Below, piece by piece: positions 1-8,236 of a stretch of DNA of 42,550 nucleotides. The first letter of the stretch is position 1; each line of letters opens with the position of its first letter. Source of the stretch: Bacteroidales bacterium (GTDB lineage Bacteria > Bacteroidota > Bacteroidia > Bacteroidales > Bacteroidaceae); NCBI GenBank assembly GCA_015060885.1, contig SUXO01000017.1, positions 1-42,550 on the forward strand, given 5' to 3'. The notes below the pieces were generated by a model. That model had not been told where the DNA came from. It made no database searches and saw only the letters and a list, made by a program, of their open reading frames with translations. The translations under genes were made by a program, and so were the position numbers.

Positions 1-139
1 GGGAGCATATACCTGTTCAAGACCAACAGACTGATGTTCACCAGCGGTTTCCCCAAACAGGCATCGCTCATAAACCGCCGGCCATACTACAAGGTGCGCA
101 ACATAAAGCCGTGGATTTTCACCACAAGAATAAAGATAG
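1..139 (+). repeat. Direct repeat, arm 1 (continues to the left of the window)
   Basis: Bases 1-139 match 1433-1571 with one visible mismatch (C120 versus T1552). Beyond base 139 the two copies diverge. The repeats bracket the acyltransferase gene 187-1191. Confidence 0.9.
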
Positions 140-180
140 CATTGAAAATTTTAATTAAAACAATATTTTTCAACAAATAA
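1..180 (+). CDS. 3' end of an unrecognised polysaccharide-locus gene (partial)
   Basis: The reading frame is open from the first base and stops at TAA 178-180, giving the last 59 residues of a protein that begins before the window. The visible part contains FKTNRLMFTSGFPKQAS and ends in a basic, hydrophobic tail. The same coding segment recurs in the broken copy at 1214-1603, whose extra upstream residues (VNSDSKTF, YVVPGEISHID) suggest a Rossmann-like sugar-modifying or glycosyl-transfer enzyme of polysaccharide loci. That is a weak resemblance and I do not name a family. The next gene starts 6 nt downstream, so it probably belongs to the same transcript. Bases 1-139 are the first arm of the direct repeat described separately. 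Confidence 0.6.
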   Translation, partial: GSIYLFKTNRLMFTSGFPKQASLINRRPYYKVRNIKPWIFTTRIKIALKILIKTIFFNK

Positions 181-186
181 CACAAG

Positions 187-1191
187 ATGGCAAATACCAG
201 GAACTCTAATCTCGAACTGCTTCGCATAGTTGCAATGGCATTCATCGTTGTATGGCACATATCAATACATGCGCAGAAAGGAGAAGCCATAACCCACGAC
301 TTTATTGCAAGCATAGCCATAACCGGCGTAAACTTGTTTGTGCTCATCAGCGGTTATTTCGGAATTAAATTAAAATGGAAATCCCTTCTCAATATTTTAA
401 GTTGCGCAATATTCTATTATTCTATTACCCTGCTATGCAACTACATCTTTTTCGACCCCACACTGAATTTAGTGAAAGAGATTGAGTGCATATTCACACC
501 GATAAGCAACTACAAAACTTATTGGTTCGTATCAACCTACATAATGCTGATGCTACTAAGCCCTGCTATAAACACAATACTCAATAAAATGAATAAACAA
601 CAATATATCTTTTTTATTGGAGTAATGTTTTACATATGCTGCATAACTGGATTTGTTTTTCAACATTCAATCAACATTAACGGATACAATCTGTTTAATT
701 TCATCTTTATTTATTCAGTTGGGCACCTTTTAAGGAAATATGACATACCGCATAAGTTTTGTGCACGTTTCCTTGTTCTAATTTACATCTCCGCTACTAT
801 TATAATATTTATAGGGTCATATTTAAACATCGGAAGAACCCTCAACTATAATAACCCGATAATAGTAATCTCAGCAATTGCGTTTTTCTGCTTGTTCGCC
901 AGACAAAACTTTAACAATTGCCATATAAATACCATCGCAAAGAATATGTTTCCGGTTTATCTCGTTCAGGAATCTTCTTTGGGTGTAGAAATATATCGGT
1001 TGTTATACACATTCGGGAAAGAGACCAATTTTCAAGGAGCAGGCTATTTTATCATACTTGCACTATATATAACAATACTCTTTATAAGTGCATTCATATT
1101 TGAGAAGATACGACTGCTTATTCTAAAAAAGCCACTTGAACATTTAAGCAAATATCTCACCGACAAATACACTTTTCTAGAAGAACTATGA
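187..1191 (+). CDS. Membrane acyltransferase (acyltransferase 3 / OafA-like family)
   Basis: This 334-residue integral membrane protein probably O-acetylates (or otherwise O-acylates) sugars of the surface polysaccharide or its lipid-linked precursor at the inner membrane. The N-terminus NSNLELLRIVAMAFIVVWHIS, with a Trp-His pair at residues 23-24, is the family signature: the conserved histidine lies in the first membrane helix. About ten hydrophobic segments follow and the length is usual for the family. The ATG lies 6 nt after the preceding stop and its TGA overlaps the next possible ATG (ATGA at 1188). The gene is AT-rich. It sits between two copies of another gene's 3' end, as if it had been inserted there by recombination. 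The specific acyl group and acceptor cannot be told. Confidence 0.85.
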   Translation: MANTRNSNLELLRIVAMAFIVVWHISIHAQKGEAITHDFIASIAITGVNLFVLISGYFGIKLKWKSLLNILSCAIFYYSITLLCNYIFFDPTLNLVKEIECIFTPISNYKTYWFVSTYIMLMLLSPAINTILNKMNKQQYIFFIGVMFYICCITGFVFQHSININGYNLFNFIFIYSVGHLLRKYDIPHKFCARFLVLIYISATIIIFIGSYLNIGRTLNYNNPIIVISAIAFFCLFARQNFNNCHINTIAKNMFPVYLVQESSLGVEIYRLLYTFGKETNFQGAGYFIILALYITILFISAFIFEKIRLLILKKPLEHLSKYLTDKYTFLEEL

Positions 1192-1213
1192 GCAACCACA
1201 GCGAAGACAATAA

Positions 1214-1603
1214 ACGCATAGCCTGTTGCCGCTTGAACTGTTACACCGCCTTCACCCGCAGAAACCGATACTTGTGAATTCGGACAGCAAGACCTTTCTG
1301 CAAGCAGCCGCTGGGCTGGGGTACACATACGTGGTTCCGGGCGAGATAAGCCACATAGACAACAAGAGCAATACAGGCGGCGACAATGCCAATGAAAAGA
1401 TGTTCACAGACTTTCTTCTTATTGCAAATGCCGGGAGCATATACCTGTTCAAGACCAACAGACTGATGTTCACCAGCGGTTTCCCCAAACAGGCATCGCT
1501 CATAAACCGCCGGCCATACTACAAGGTGCGCAACATAAAGCCGTGGATTTTTACCACAAGAATAAAGATTGGATTGAAATCCATGTTCAGGATTTTCTCA
1601 TAA
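1214..1603 (+). pseudogene. Truncated duplicate of the gene at 1-180 (3' fragment)
   Basis: An open frame without a plausible start runs from just after a stop at 1211-1213 to TAA 1601-1603. It begins LPLELLHRLHPQKPILVNSDSK, continues YTYVVPGEISHIDNKS, and ends in the same 47-residue stretch as the partial gene at window start. The N-terminal half of the protein is missing, so this is read as a broken duplicate rather than a gene. A competing frame starts at ATG 1188 with an ATGA overlap to the acyltransferase and stops after about 30 residues. That is what one expects if the original start codon survives but a deletion or frameshift separated it from the rest. The final residues (LKSMFRIFS) differ from the first copy, so the crossover lay just before base 1571. 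Confidence 0.7.
1433..1571 (+). repeat. Direct repeat, arm 2
   Basis: Second arm of the repeat of bases 1-139, offset 1432, within the truncated gene copy. See arm 1. Confidence 0.9.
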
Positions 1604-1625
1604 AGGCAACAGCAATTCCGGAACT

Positions 1626-1633
1626 TATCTTTG
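1626..1633 (+). promoter_or_regulatory. Possible -7 promoter element ahead of the pyruvyl transferase
   Basis: TATCTTTG fits the Bacteroidales -7 consensus TAnnTTTG and lies 50 nt ahead of ATG 1684, just after the broken gene. No clear TTTG -33 element is seen at 19-21 bp upstream, so the call is weak. A 7-codon ORF (ATG 1664) ends in a TGA that overlaps the pyruvyl transferase ATG. Confidence 0.35.
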
Positions 1634-1683
1634 CAAACCGCAACAACTGCAAAAGTACAAACTATGGCGTTCCCTCGAAAAGG

Positions 1684-2811
1684 ATGAAAATAGGAATAAT
1701 TACTTTACCCTTACATACTAATTATGGAGGTATATTGCAAAACTACGCATTGCAATATATTCTACAAGAGATGGGGCACACGGCAACAACGATAAACTAC
1801 AACCATATAGTAAAGTTGCCTGTACTGACACGCTATCCGATATATTTAAAGAACATACTGCAACGATATCTTCTAAAAAGAAACGTAGTAGTATTTCCCG
1901 ATATTGAGGCCAATAAACCCTGGTTAAATAGAACTCGGTACACGGCTGATTTCGTAAACAAATACATAAAACACACTGATATAAAAAGTATTGATGAGTT
2001 AAAACCAAAAGATTTCAGTTGCGTGATTGTAGGCAGTGACCAAATATGGCGCCGATTATACAACCAGTCCTTTCCTGGGACAACAAACTCATTTCTTGAA
2101 TTTGCGAAAGACTGGAACATAAAAAGAATTGCATACGCAGCATCATTTGGCACCGACGATTGGGAATACACAGAAGAGGAGACAAGAAGATGTGCCGAAC
2201 TTATACAGAAGTTCGATGCTATAAGCGTACGCGAAAAGTCGGCAGTAAGATTATGCAAAGAAAAATTCAATGTCGATGCTGTTCATCTATTAGACCCCAC
2301 AATGTTGCTCACTGCCGACAACTACAAAAACATCTTCGAAGCAGCAAAGACACCTGCAAGTCCCGGCAACTTGATGTGCTACATTCTCGATGCCAATAAC
2401 GACACCGACAATATCATAAACCACATTGCAACATCAAAAGGTTTATATCCATTCCATACTAATTCAAGAACAGAAGATGAAACCGCGCCAATGGAAGAAC
2501 GGGTACAACCACCTGTTGAAAACTGGTTACGCGGTTTTTATGATGCAAGTTTCATTGTTACCGACTCATTCCACGCCTGTGTATTTTCTATACTATTCAA
2601 CAAACCATTTGTTGTTTACGGAAACAAAGAAAGGGGCATGGCACGATTTACCTCTTTATTGGAGATGTTCGGATTAGAAGAGAGACTTATTTCTGACGAA
2701 AAGGAACTAAAATGTGTGATTGACAAAGAAATTGATTGGGGTGAGGTGAATTGCAAACTCAATGCTTTACGAGAACATAGTTTTGAGTTCCTAAAAAAAG
2801 CATTAGGTTAA
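1684..2811 (+). CDS. Polysaccharide pyruvyl transferase family protein
   Basis: A 375-residue enzyme expected to transfer a pyruvyl group from phosphoenolpyruvate to a sugar of the repeat unit, forming a ketal and adding negative charge. It should act in the cytoplasm on lipid-linked intermediates. Family features in order are MKIGIITLPLHTNYGGILQN at the N-terminus, VGSDQIWRR, YAASFGTDDW, ISVREKSAV, LLDPTMLL and, near the C-terminus, TDSFHACVFSILFNKPF, the characteristic TDSFH block. The frame is open upstream to 1543, but ATG 1684 is chosen because the family homology begins exactly there and the upstream codons come from the broken neighbour. The stop is followed by the next gene after 3 nt. 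Some members of the family act in other pathways; a polysaccharide role rests on the neighbourhood. Confidence 0.85.
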   Translation: MKIGIITLPLHTNYGGILQNYALQYILQEMGHTATTINYNHIVKLPVLTRYPIYLKNILQRYLLKRNVVVFPDIEANKPWLNRTRYTADFVNKYIKHTDIKSIDELKPKDFSCVIVGSDQIWRRLYNQSFPGTTNSFLEFAKDWNIKRIAYAASFGTDDWEYTEEETRRCAELIQKFDAISVREKSAVRLCKEKFNVDAVHLLDPTMLLTADNYKNIFEAAKTPASPGNLMCYILDANNDTDNIINHIATSKGLYPFHTNSRTEDETAPMEERVQPPVENWLRGFYDASFIVTDSFHACVFSILFNKPFVVYGNKERGMARFTSLLEMFGLEERLISDEKELKCVIDKEIDWGEVNCKLNALREHSFEFLKKALG

Positions 2812-2814
2812 ATT

Positions 2815-3100
2815 ATGAATAATGACAAGATAGGAGTTATTGCCCCTGTATATAAAACCGAAAAGTTTATTGCCGAATGCATTGAGAGCATTCTCGCACA
2901 AACATATACAAATTTCCGTTTGATACTTGTTGATGACGGAACGCCCGATAATGCCGGGAAGATATGCGATGAATACGCAAAAAAGGACAACCGCATAACC
3001 GTTATTCACCAAGAAAATGCAGGGGTTACGCGTGCAAGGGCCCGTGGTGTTGAAGAGGCTAACGACTGTGAGTGGATAACGTTTGTGGACAGTGATGATA
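2815..3100 (+). repeat. Near-identical segment shared by twin GT2 genes, copy 1
   Basis: About 285 bp that recur at 3789-4074 with only scattered base changes. The similarity ends abruptly inside both genes just after the DXD motif codons. Confidence 0.85.
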
Positions 3101-3792
3101 TGCTGGCAAATACTGCATTGTATGATTTTATAGAAGCTGCATCAAATAATATTGACATTGTCCTTAATTCCACATATTACACAGAAACAACTTCCTGCAC
3201 AGGAATATCACCATTCTACAAGTTTAATGGTCCACTGCTTAGCATTGAGGATTTTAGGAAAAACATGATTTCCACAAAAGGAGGGATGCCGTGGGGTAGA
3301 ATGTTTAGAAAGGCAATTATAAAACCATCAGCCTTTGAGATTCCACGAGAAATCTATTATGGAGAAGATGCTATTACAAATACAAGAATTGCTTTTAATA
3401 CAGAAAAACCGGTTGCCGTAATAGAGAAGCCCCTCTATTTTTATAGGCAAATGAATGATGGCGTATGCAAAAACTTTGCATTCACACACAATTACGAAGA
3501 TTTATTAAGTAAATATATCCTAAAATCAATTCCAGTAAAAGAACAAAATCACTATTGCAATGAAATTATATGGAGAAGATTATGGATATGGACAAGTTTG
3601 TTTAATCAATCTATAACAAAACCAAGTTGGAGTAATACAAGTTTTCACAAACGGCTTATTAGTGATATCAAAAAGTATAATTGCAAAATATCCATATTCG
3701 ATTGGTTGTTACTCAAATACACAAACTCCACCTGCCGTATTTTAATAATTCTTATACGAAAAAGCTACTTATTCCTTAGAAGATTTATATGA
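2815..3792 (+). CDS. Glycosyltransferase family 2 (first of a twin pair)
   Basis: A 325-residue inverting GT-A glycosyltransferase predicted to add one sugar to the lipid-linked repeat unit at the cytoplasmic face of the membrane. The nucleotide-sugar domain occupies roughly residues 1-110, with the opening GVIAPVYKTEKFI, LILVDDGTPD at about 37-46 and the metal-binding VDSDD at 91-95. The remainder, which would set acceptor specificity, is less conserved, and the basic C-terminus may contact the membrane. It starts 3 nt after the pyruvyl transferase and overlaps the next gene by ATGA. The first 95 residues differ from those of the next gene at only four positions, while the rest is unlike it, pointing to recent duplication or gene conversion. 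Donor and acceptor sugars are unknown. Confidence 0.9.
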   Translation: MNNDKIGVIAPVYKTEKFIAECIESILAQTYTNFRLILVDDGTPDNAGKICDEYAKKDNRITVIHQENAGVTRARARGVEEANDCEWITFVDSDDMLANTALYDFIEAASNNIDIVLNSTYYTETTSCTGISPFYKFNGPLLSIEDFRKNMISTKGGMPWGRMFRKAIIKPSAFEIPREIYYGEDAITNTRIAFNTEKPVAVIEKPLYFYRQMNDGVCKNFAFTHNYEDLLSKYILKSIPVKEQNHYCNEIIWRRLWIWTSLFNQSITKPSWSNTSFHKRLISDIKKYNCKISIFDWLLLKYTNSTCRILIILIRKSYLFLRRFI

Positions 3793-4074
3793 ATAAAGAC
3801 AAGATAGGAGTTATTGTCCCTGTATATAAAACCGAAAAGTTTATTGCCGAATGCATTGAGAGCATTCTCGCACAAACATATACAAATTTCCGTTTGATAC
3901 TTGTTGATGACGGAACACCCGATAATGCCGGGAAGATATGCGATGAGTACGCAAAAAAGGACAACCGCATAACCGTTATTCACCAAGAAAATGCAGGAGT
4001 TACACGTGCAAGAGCTGCCGGTGTTGAGGCCGCCAATGACTGCGAGTGGATAACATTTGTCGATAGTGATGACA
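3789..4074 (+). repeat. Near-identical segment shared by twin GT2 genes, copy 2
   Basis: Second copy of the segment at 2815-3100, offset 974. Confidence 0.85.
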
Positions 4075-4730
4075 CGATAACGTATGATGCATTGGAAGTA
4101 TTGCTCCAAGAAATAGGAAAACACGACTGCGATATTATAATTAATGATTTATATATAAAAGAAGATACTATTTCTATAAGCGACTACAACAAACAGCTTA
4201 TACAACTTAACGAAAATATAGTACTTGCACCTTGGGGCAAACTATTCAAGAAAGAGCTATTCAATAAAACCATATTCGACATTCCACGCGAGGTTGTTGT
4301 TGGGGAAGATGTTATAATGAATTTGCATTTATCATTCGCAAGCACAAAAGAGTACATTATTGTTATTCACAAACCTATATACAGATATAACATCAACAGA
4401 AGTGAAAGCGCAACAAAAGTTCACAAGAAATCACTTGCTTATGAAGAAATGTTCTTTAAACAACTAACAAAAGCTATACCAATAGAAGAACGGGATTTGT
4501 GGCTGAGAGAAACGATTATACCTCGCTTGCGTTGTTGGAGATTTTTCTGGGGATACAAGTATTCCGTAAAGGATATGAAAAATACCGACTTCTACAAGGG
4601 GTTGCACGCCGATATCAAAAGATACAAATATGATATGCCAGTGATAGACTCAATTATATTCTACAATACCAACCCCATTATTAGATTTTTTACTATAAAT
4701 CTAAAAAAAATTATAAACAAGCTATCTTGA
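3789..4730 (+). CDS. Glycosyltransferase family 2 (second of a twin pair)
   Basis: A 313-residue GT-A glycosyltransferase, start ATG overlapping the stop of the previous gene (ATGA). The N-terminal domain is nearly a copy of the neighbour's (differences at residues 3, 10, 77 and 81 among the first 95), including VDSDD at 91-95. From about residue 96 the two sequences part. Here the second half reads IIINDLYIKEDTI and later APWGKLFKKELF, with the FDIPREVVVGEDV block that is also recognisable in the twin as FEIPREIYYGEDA. The two enzymes therefore probably use the same or similar nucleotide sugar but different acceptors or linkages. This is an inference from the split pattern of similarity. Confidence 0.9.
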   Translation: MNKDKIGVIVPVYKTEKFIAECIESILAQTYTNFRLILVDDGTPDNAGKICDEYAKKDNRITVIHQENAGVTRARAAGVEAANDCEWITFVDSDDTITYDALEVLLQEIGKHDCDIIINDLYIKEDTISISDYNKQLIQLNENIVLAPWGKLFKKELFNKTIFDIPREVVVGEDVIMNLHLSFASTKEYIIVIHKPIYRYNINRSESATKVHKKSLAYEEMFFKQLTKAIPIEERDLWLRETIIPRLRCWRFFWGYKYSVKDMKNTDFYKGLHADIKRYKYDMPVIDSIIFYNTNPIIRFFTINLKKIINKLS

Positions 4731-4805
4731 AAAAGAGCTGTAAACTTCTTAATGAGGCAACTTCTGCAAAGGCAGTTTCTTTATCAGTGAAATATACATT
4801 CAATT

Positions 4806-6008
4806 ATGAATATCTGTTTTTTAAGTTACAGAGAAAACAACCCATATATCGGGGGCATAGAGAATGTAACCTACACGTTAAGCAAAGAACTTACGAAAAG
4901 AGGGCATAATATTATATGTCTTTCACAAATACATTCACAGATAGACAAACCATATGCCCCTGCGTGCAAAGAGTTGTTTTTGCCCAATCACGAACAGATA
5001 AATTCAAAAGAGAACCTCAACTTTTTATGCAAACTAATCAAGGAAGAGGATATCGATATAATTATAAACCAATATTCAACAACATTAGGCTTTTGCGAAT
5101 TATGCCACAATGCAAAACAACTATATAATAACATAAAGATAGTCACGCCACTGCATCTCGAACCCGAACAAAGCATAAAAGGAATTAAGAACAACTTTTT
5201 CATTAAATACAAAAATGAGGGGAATATAAAAAATTGGATTATTGATTTCATTCTGTTTCTGAAATTCCATTTGTACAAAAAGAAAAGGTTGCATAAAAAG
5301 ATTAATAAGGAATTAAATTATATCATTGCCACAAGCGACAAGGTTGTTCTGTTGTCAAACAACACCCAAAAAGATGTAGAAAGGATTACCGGCAAAGAGT
5401 GCAAAGAGAAACTATGTTCGATAGGCAACCCAATAAAGACCTATACGGATGTTAAACAGACGAGAAAGAAGAAACAACTTCTATATGTCGGCAGGCTTGA
5501 ATTCGGGCTTAAACGCATTGACCGAATAATAGACATTTGGAAAAAGATAGAAAAAGAGAACCCCGATTGGACTTTCAAAATTGTGGGCGACGGCCCGTAC
5601 AGGCAGGATTTTGAAGAAATTGTAAATAAAGAGAAAATTGAAAGACTCTACTTTGAAGGATACCAAGACCCACAAGAGTATTACAAAGAATCTTCTATTA
5701 TATGCTTAACCTCCTCATCGGAAAGTTTCGCAATTGTACTGGCCGAAGCACAGTCTTATGGTTGTGTTCCAATAGCATACAATAGTTACAACGCGCTTCC
5801 CGACATAATCACAGATGGATACAATGGATATGTTATCCCTTCCTTTAAGCAAAATTTGTTTATAGATAGGTTACAAATGCTTATGAACGACAATGAATTG
5901 CGCTGTTCAATGAGTCGTAACGCTATTGAACATTCAAAGAAATTCGGTTTAGGTATTATTGTCGATAAATGGGAACAGTTGCTTCAAAGTTTAACGAACA
6001 AGTGTTAA
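4806..6008 (+). CDS. Glycosyltransferase family 4 (GT-B)
   Basis: A 400-residue retaining GT-B glycosyltransferase for the repeat unit. The N-terminal domain starts MNICFLSYRENNPYIGGIEN, with the GGIEN loop typical of GT4 donor/acceptor closure. The C-terminal domain has LLYVGRLEFGLKRIDRIID and the nucleotide-binding E-x7-E motif in SSSESFAIVLAEAQSYGCVP. The start at 4806 is supported because homology begins there. 75 nt separate it from the GT2 gene before it, an unusually long gap in this locus that holds no recognisable gene. The gene is AT-rich and Lys/Asn-rich. Sugar specificity cannot be inferred. Confidence 0.88.
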   Translation: MNICFLSYRENNPYIGGIENVTYTLSKELTKRGHNIICLSQIHSQIDKPYAPACKELFLPNHEQINSKENLNFLCKLIKEEDIDIIINQYSTTLGFCELCHNAKQLYNNIKIVTPLHLEPEQSIKGIKNNFFIKYKNEGNIKNWIIDFILFLKFHLYKKKRLHKKINKELNYIIATSDKVVLLSNNTQKDVERITGKECKEKLCSIGNPIKTYTDVKQTRKKKQLLYVGRLEFGLKRIDRIIDIWKKIEKENPDWTFKIVGDGPYRQDFEEIVNKEKIERLYFEGYQDPQEYYKESSIICLTSSSESFAIVLAEAQSYGCVPIAYNSYNALPDIITDGYNGYVIPSFKQNLFIDRLQMLMNDNELRCSMSRNAIEHSKKFGLGIIVDKWEQLLQSLTNKC

Positions 6009-6018
6009 TTATATAAGC

Positions 6019-6138
6019 ATGCGCATACTTTGGTGCTCGGTAACACCATCACTTTTTAACCCACGCAGCAACGGACACAACGGAGGAGAATGGATAGCCT
6101 CGCCAGAAGCAAATAATTATAATACATTAAGATACTAG
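6019..6138 (+). pseudogene. N-terminal remnant of a GT4 glycosyltransferase
   Basis: A 39-codon frame from ATG 6019 to TAG 6136-6138 begins MRILWCSVTPSLF and continues SNGHNGGEWIASPE. This is the usual opening of a GT-B glycosyltransferase, with the Gly-Gly-x-Trp-Ile loop after the first beta strand. After that loop the frame runs into unrelated AT-rich sequence and stops. The remaining 350 or so residues are absent, and the next intact GT4 gene begins 7 nt later. It is therefore read as the stump left when another glycosyltransferase gene replaced or deleted most of this one. A functional 39-residue peptide is unlikely. Confidence 0.65.
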
Positions 6139-6145
6139 TTGTTTT

Positions 6146-7357
6146 ATGAGAGTTCTACAAATTAACAATACCGATATGTTCAGCACCGGGAATATTATGC
6201 TAAATATCGCCAATGCTGCAACAGAAAGGGGCAACGAAGCTTGGACTATTTCTAAATATACCAGGACAAGCACTCTACAAAACAAACGAAATCTCAATCA
6301 TATTTATGTCGGCAACAGGGTTGAACATACCATACATAGGTATTTTTCTTGGATTACCGACCTGCAAGACTTTGGCTCAAACATTGCTACATACAAAATT
6401 ATAAGAATAATAAAAAAAATCAACCCCGACATTATACACCTTCACGACCTTGTCGGGTGGTATGTCAATATAGGTTTATTATTTAATTATTTGAAGAAGA
6501 TTAACAAGCCCATAGTATGGACCTTCCATGACTGCTGGGCATTTACTGGAAGATGTATTTATTTCGATGCAATTGGTTGCAACAATTGGAGAAAAGGGTG
6601 TGGAAATTGTCCGCAATTAGACTATATGCCTAAAAGTTGGTTCTTTGACAATTCTGCATTTAATTGGAATAGAAAAAGAAGACTTTTCACAAGTTGTGAC
6701 AATATTACGATTGTTACCCCATCGGAGTGGCTGAAAGAACTTACAAGAAAGAGTTTTCTTAACAAATACCGCTGTGTTGTAATTAACAATGGAATAAACC
6801 TTAACGTATTCAAACCCACATACGGTAAAACATACCATAAATTAAAAAAGGATAATTCAAAAATAATACTTGGCGTTGCCAGCACCTGGTCCAAAAGGAA
6901 AGGTCTTGATGATTTTATAAGGTTATCGAACGAACTCCACGATGGTTATAAAATTATTATTGTGGGTTTAGAACAAACAGAAACTAATAATGAACGAATT
7001 TGTGCAATCAAAAGGACTACGAACCAAGAAGAACTGGCCGAAATTTATACCGCTGCCGATGTTTTTGTAAACCCAACAACAGAGGATAACTTCCCAACAG
7101 TAAACCTCGAAGCACTCGCTTGCGGAACTCCGATAGTAACATATAGAACAGGCGGGTCGCCCGAATGCGTTAACGAAAAAAACGGGCTTATTGTTGAAAA
7201 AGGGAATTATGGAGCTTTAAAAGCAGCTATATATAAAATATTAGAGAGAAACAAGGGCGCATACACTGAGGCTTGTATAGAGAAAGCCAAGGAATATGAT
7301 ATGAACGAACGTTTCAACGATTATGTGAACCTGTACGAAGAGATTCTAAACAGATGA
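6146..7357 (+). CDS. Glycosyltransferase family 4 (WcaC-like)
   Basis: A 403-residue GT-B glycosyltransferase. The N-terminal domain (MRVLQINNTDMFSTGNIMLN) carries the HLHDLVGWYVN and WTFHDCWAFTGRCIYFD segments, followed by a cysteine-containing stretch, CNNWRKGCGNC, seen in WcaC-like colanic-acid and capsule transferases. The C-terminal domain has a GVASTWSKRKGLDDFI nucleotide-binding loop and NPTTEDNFPTVNLEALACG with the E-x7-E motif. Its stop overlaps the next gene's start (ATGA at 7354), so translation is probably coupled. The gene immediately follows the stump of another GT4 gene. The sugar transferred is unknown. Confidence 0.88.
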   Translation: MRVLQINNTDMFSTGNIMLNIANAATERGNEAWTISKYTRTSTLQNKRNLNHIYVGNRVEHTIHRYFSWITDLQDFGSNIATYKIIRIIKKINPDIIHLHDLVGWYVNIGLLFNYLKKINKPIVWTFHDCWAFTGRCIYFDAIGCNNWRKGCGNCPQLDYMPKSWFFDNSAFNWNRKRRLFTSCDNITIVTPSEWLKELTRKSFLNKYRCVVINNGINLNVFKPTYGKTYHKLKKDNSKIILGVASTWSKRKGLDDFIRLSNELHDGYKIIIVGLEQTETNNERICAIKRTTNQEELAEIYTAADVFVNPTTEDNFPTVNLEALACGTPIVTYRTGGSPECVNEKNGLIVEKGNYGALKAAIYKILERNKGAYTEACIEKAKEYDMNERFNDYVNLYEEILNR

Positions 7358-8214
7358 AAATTGCCACAATAATACTAAACTACAACAGTTCGGCCGATTG
7401 CAAGAAATGCATTGGTGACTTGCTTATGCAAGAAAATGTGGAGCAGGAAATTATTGTTGTAGATAACTGTTCAAAGGAAGAGGAGCGGTTGGCAGTAGAA
7501 AATTTGTGCAACGAACTGTCTGTTACATTCATTGCCAATGACAAGAACTGCGGTTACAATGCCGGGAATAACATTGGCCTGCGATACGCGGCTGAGAAAG
7601 GCTATGGGTATGCCCTTATTGCCAACCCCGATATGCAGTTCCCAAACAGGGACTACCTGCAAAAATTACTCGAACCGATGTTCAACGATAAAGAGATTGT
7701 TGTTTGCGGAAGCGATATCGTGACACCTGAGGGAGTGCACCAAAACCCAAAGAAAAGGGGTGAAGACAAATTAGCAAACTATTTCTTTTGGATAAAAGAG
7801 TTCTTCAAGACAAGAAAAAGTGATACTCCCGAATGGATTGAGGAGCCAACAATATCCAAAGAATGTCGGTGCCTTAATGGGTGTTGTTTTCTAACCAGTA
7901 TAGACTTCATAAAGCAAATAGGTTTCCTTGATGAGGGCACATTCTTATATGGTGAGGAACCCATTTTAGGTATACAAGTTGAAAGAACCGGTAGTAAGAT
8001 GTATTATTTAGCCGATACCTATGCAATTCATAACCATAAAAAAAGCAACGAAGGAAGTTCTGCTTTTTGTTTGAAGCATTGGCGACATTCTATGGTACAT
8101 CGTCTATACAAATACAGCAATATGCCTTTGTACAAGAAGGTTGTTGCACAAATGGGCATTGAGCTATACTTTTTGACATTAAAGCTTTCACATTGGGCAA
8201 GACTACTAAAATAA
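7354..8214 (+). CDS. Glycosyltransferase family 2 (rhamnosyltransferase-like)
   Basis: A 286-residue GT2 protein of the WbbL/rhamnosyltransferase-like branch. It opens IATIILNYNSSADCKKCIGD, with IIVVDNCS near residue 35, NPDMQFP as the equivalent of the DXD region, and the later LNGCCFLTSIDFIKQIGFLDEG and YGEE block typical of this branch. It overlaps the upstream GT4 gene by 4 nt and is followed after 22 nt by the polymerase gene. It would add a deoxyhexose or similar sugar to the growing unit on its lipid carrier, but rhamnose itself is not shown by the sequence. Confidence 0.85.
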   Translation: MKIATIILNYNSSADCKKCIGDLLMQENVEQEIIVVDNCSKEEERLAVENLCNELSVTFIANDKNCGYNAGNNIGLRYAAEKGYGYALIANPDMQFPNRDYLQKLLEPMFNDKEIVVCGSDIVTPEGVHQNPKKRGEDKLANYFFWIKEFFKTRKSDTPEWIEEPTISKECRCLNGCCFLTSIDFIKQIGFLDEGTFLYGEEPILGIQVERTGSKMYYLADTYAIHNHKKSNEGSSAFCLKHWRHSMVHRLYKYSNMPLYKKVVAQMGIELYFLTLKLSHWARLLK

Positions 8215-8236
8215 AAATAAAGAATATCCGTAAAAT

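Noticed and set aside
4727-4909. 60-codon frame starting TTG at the end of the second GT2 gene
   Set aside because: It overlaps the well-supported GT4 gene in another frame and shows no recognisable features.
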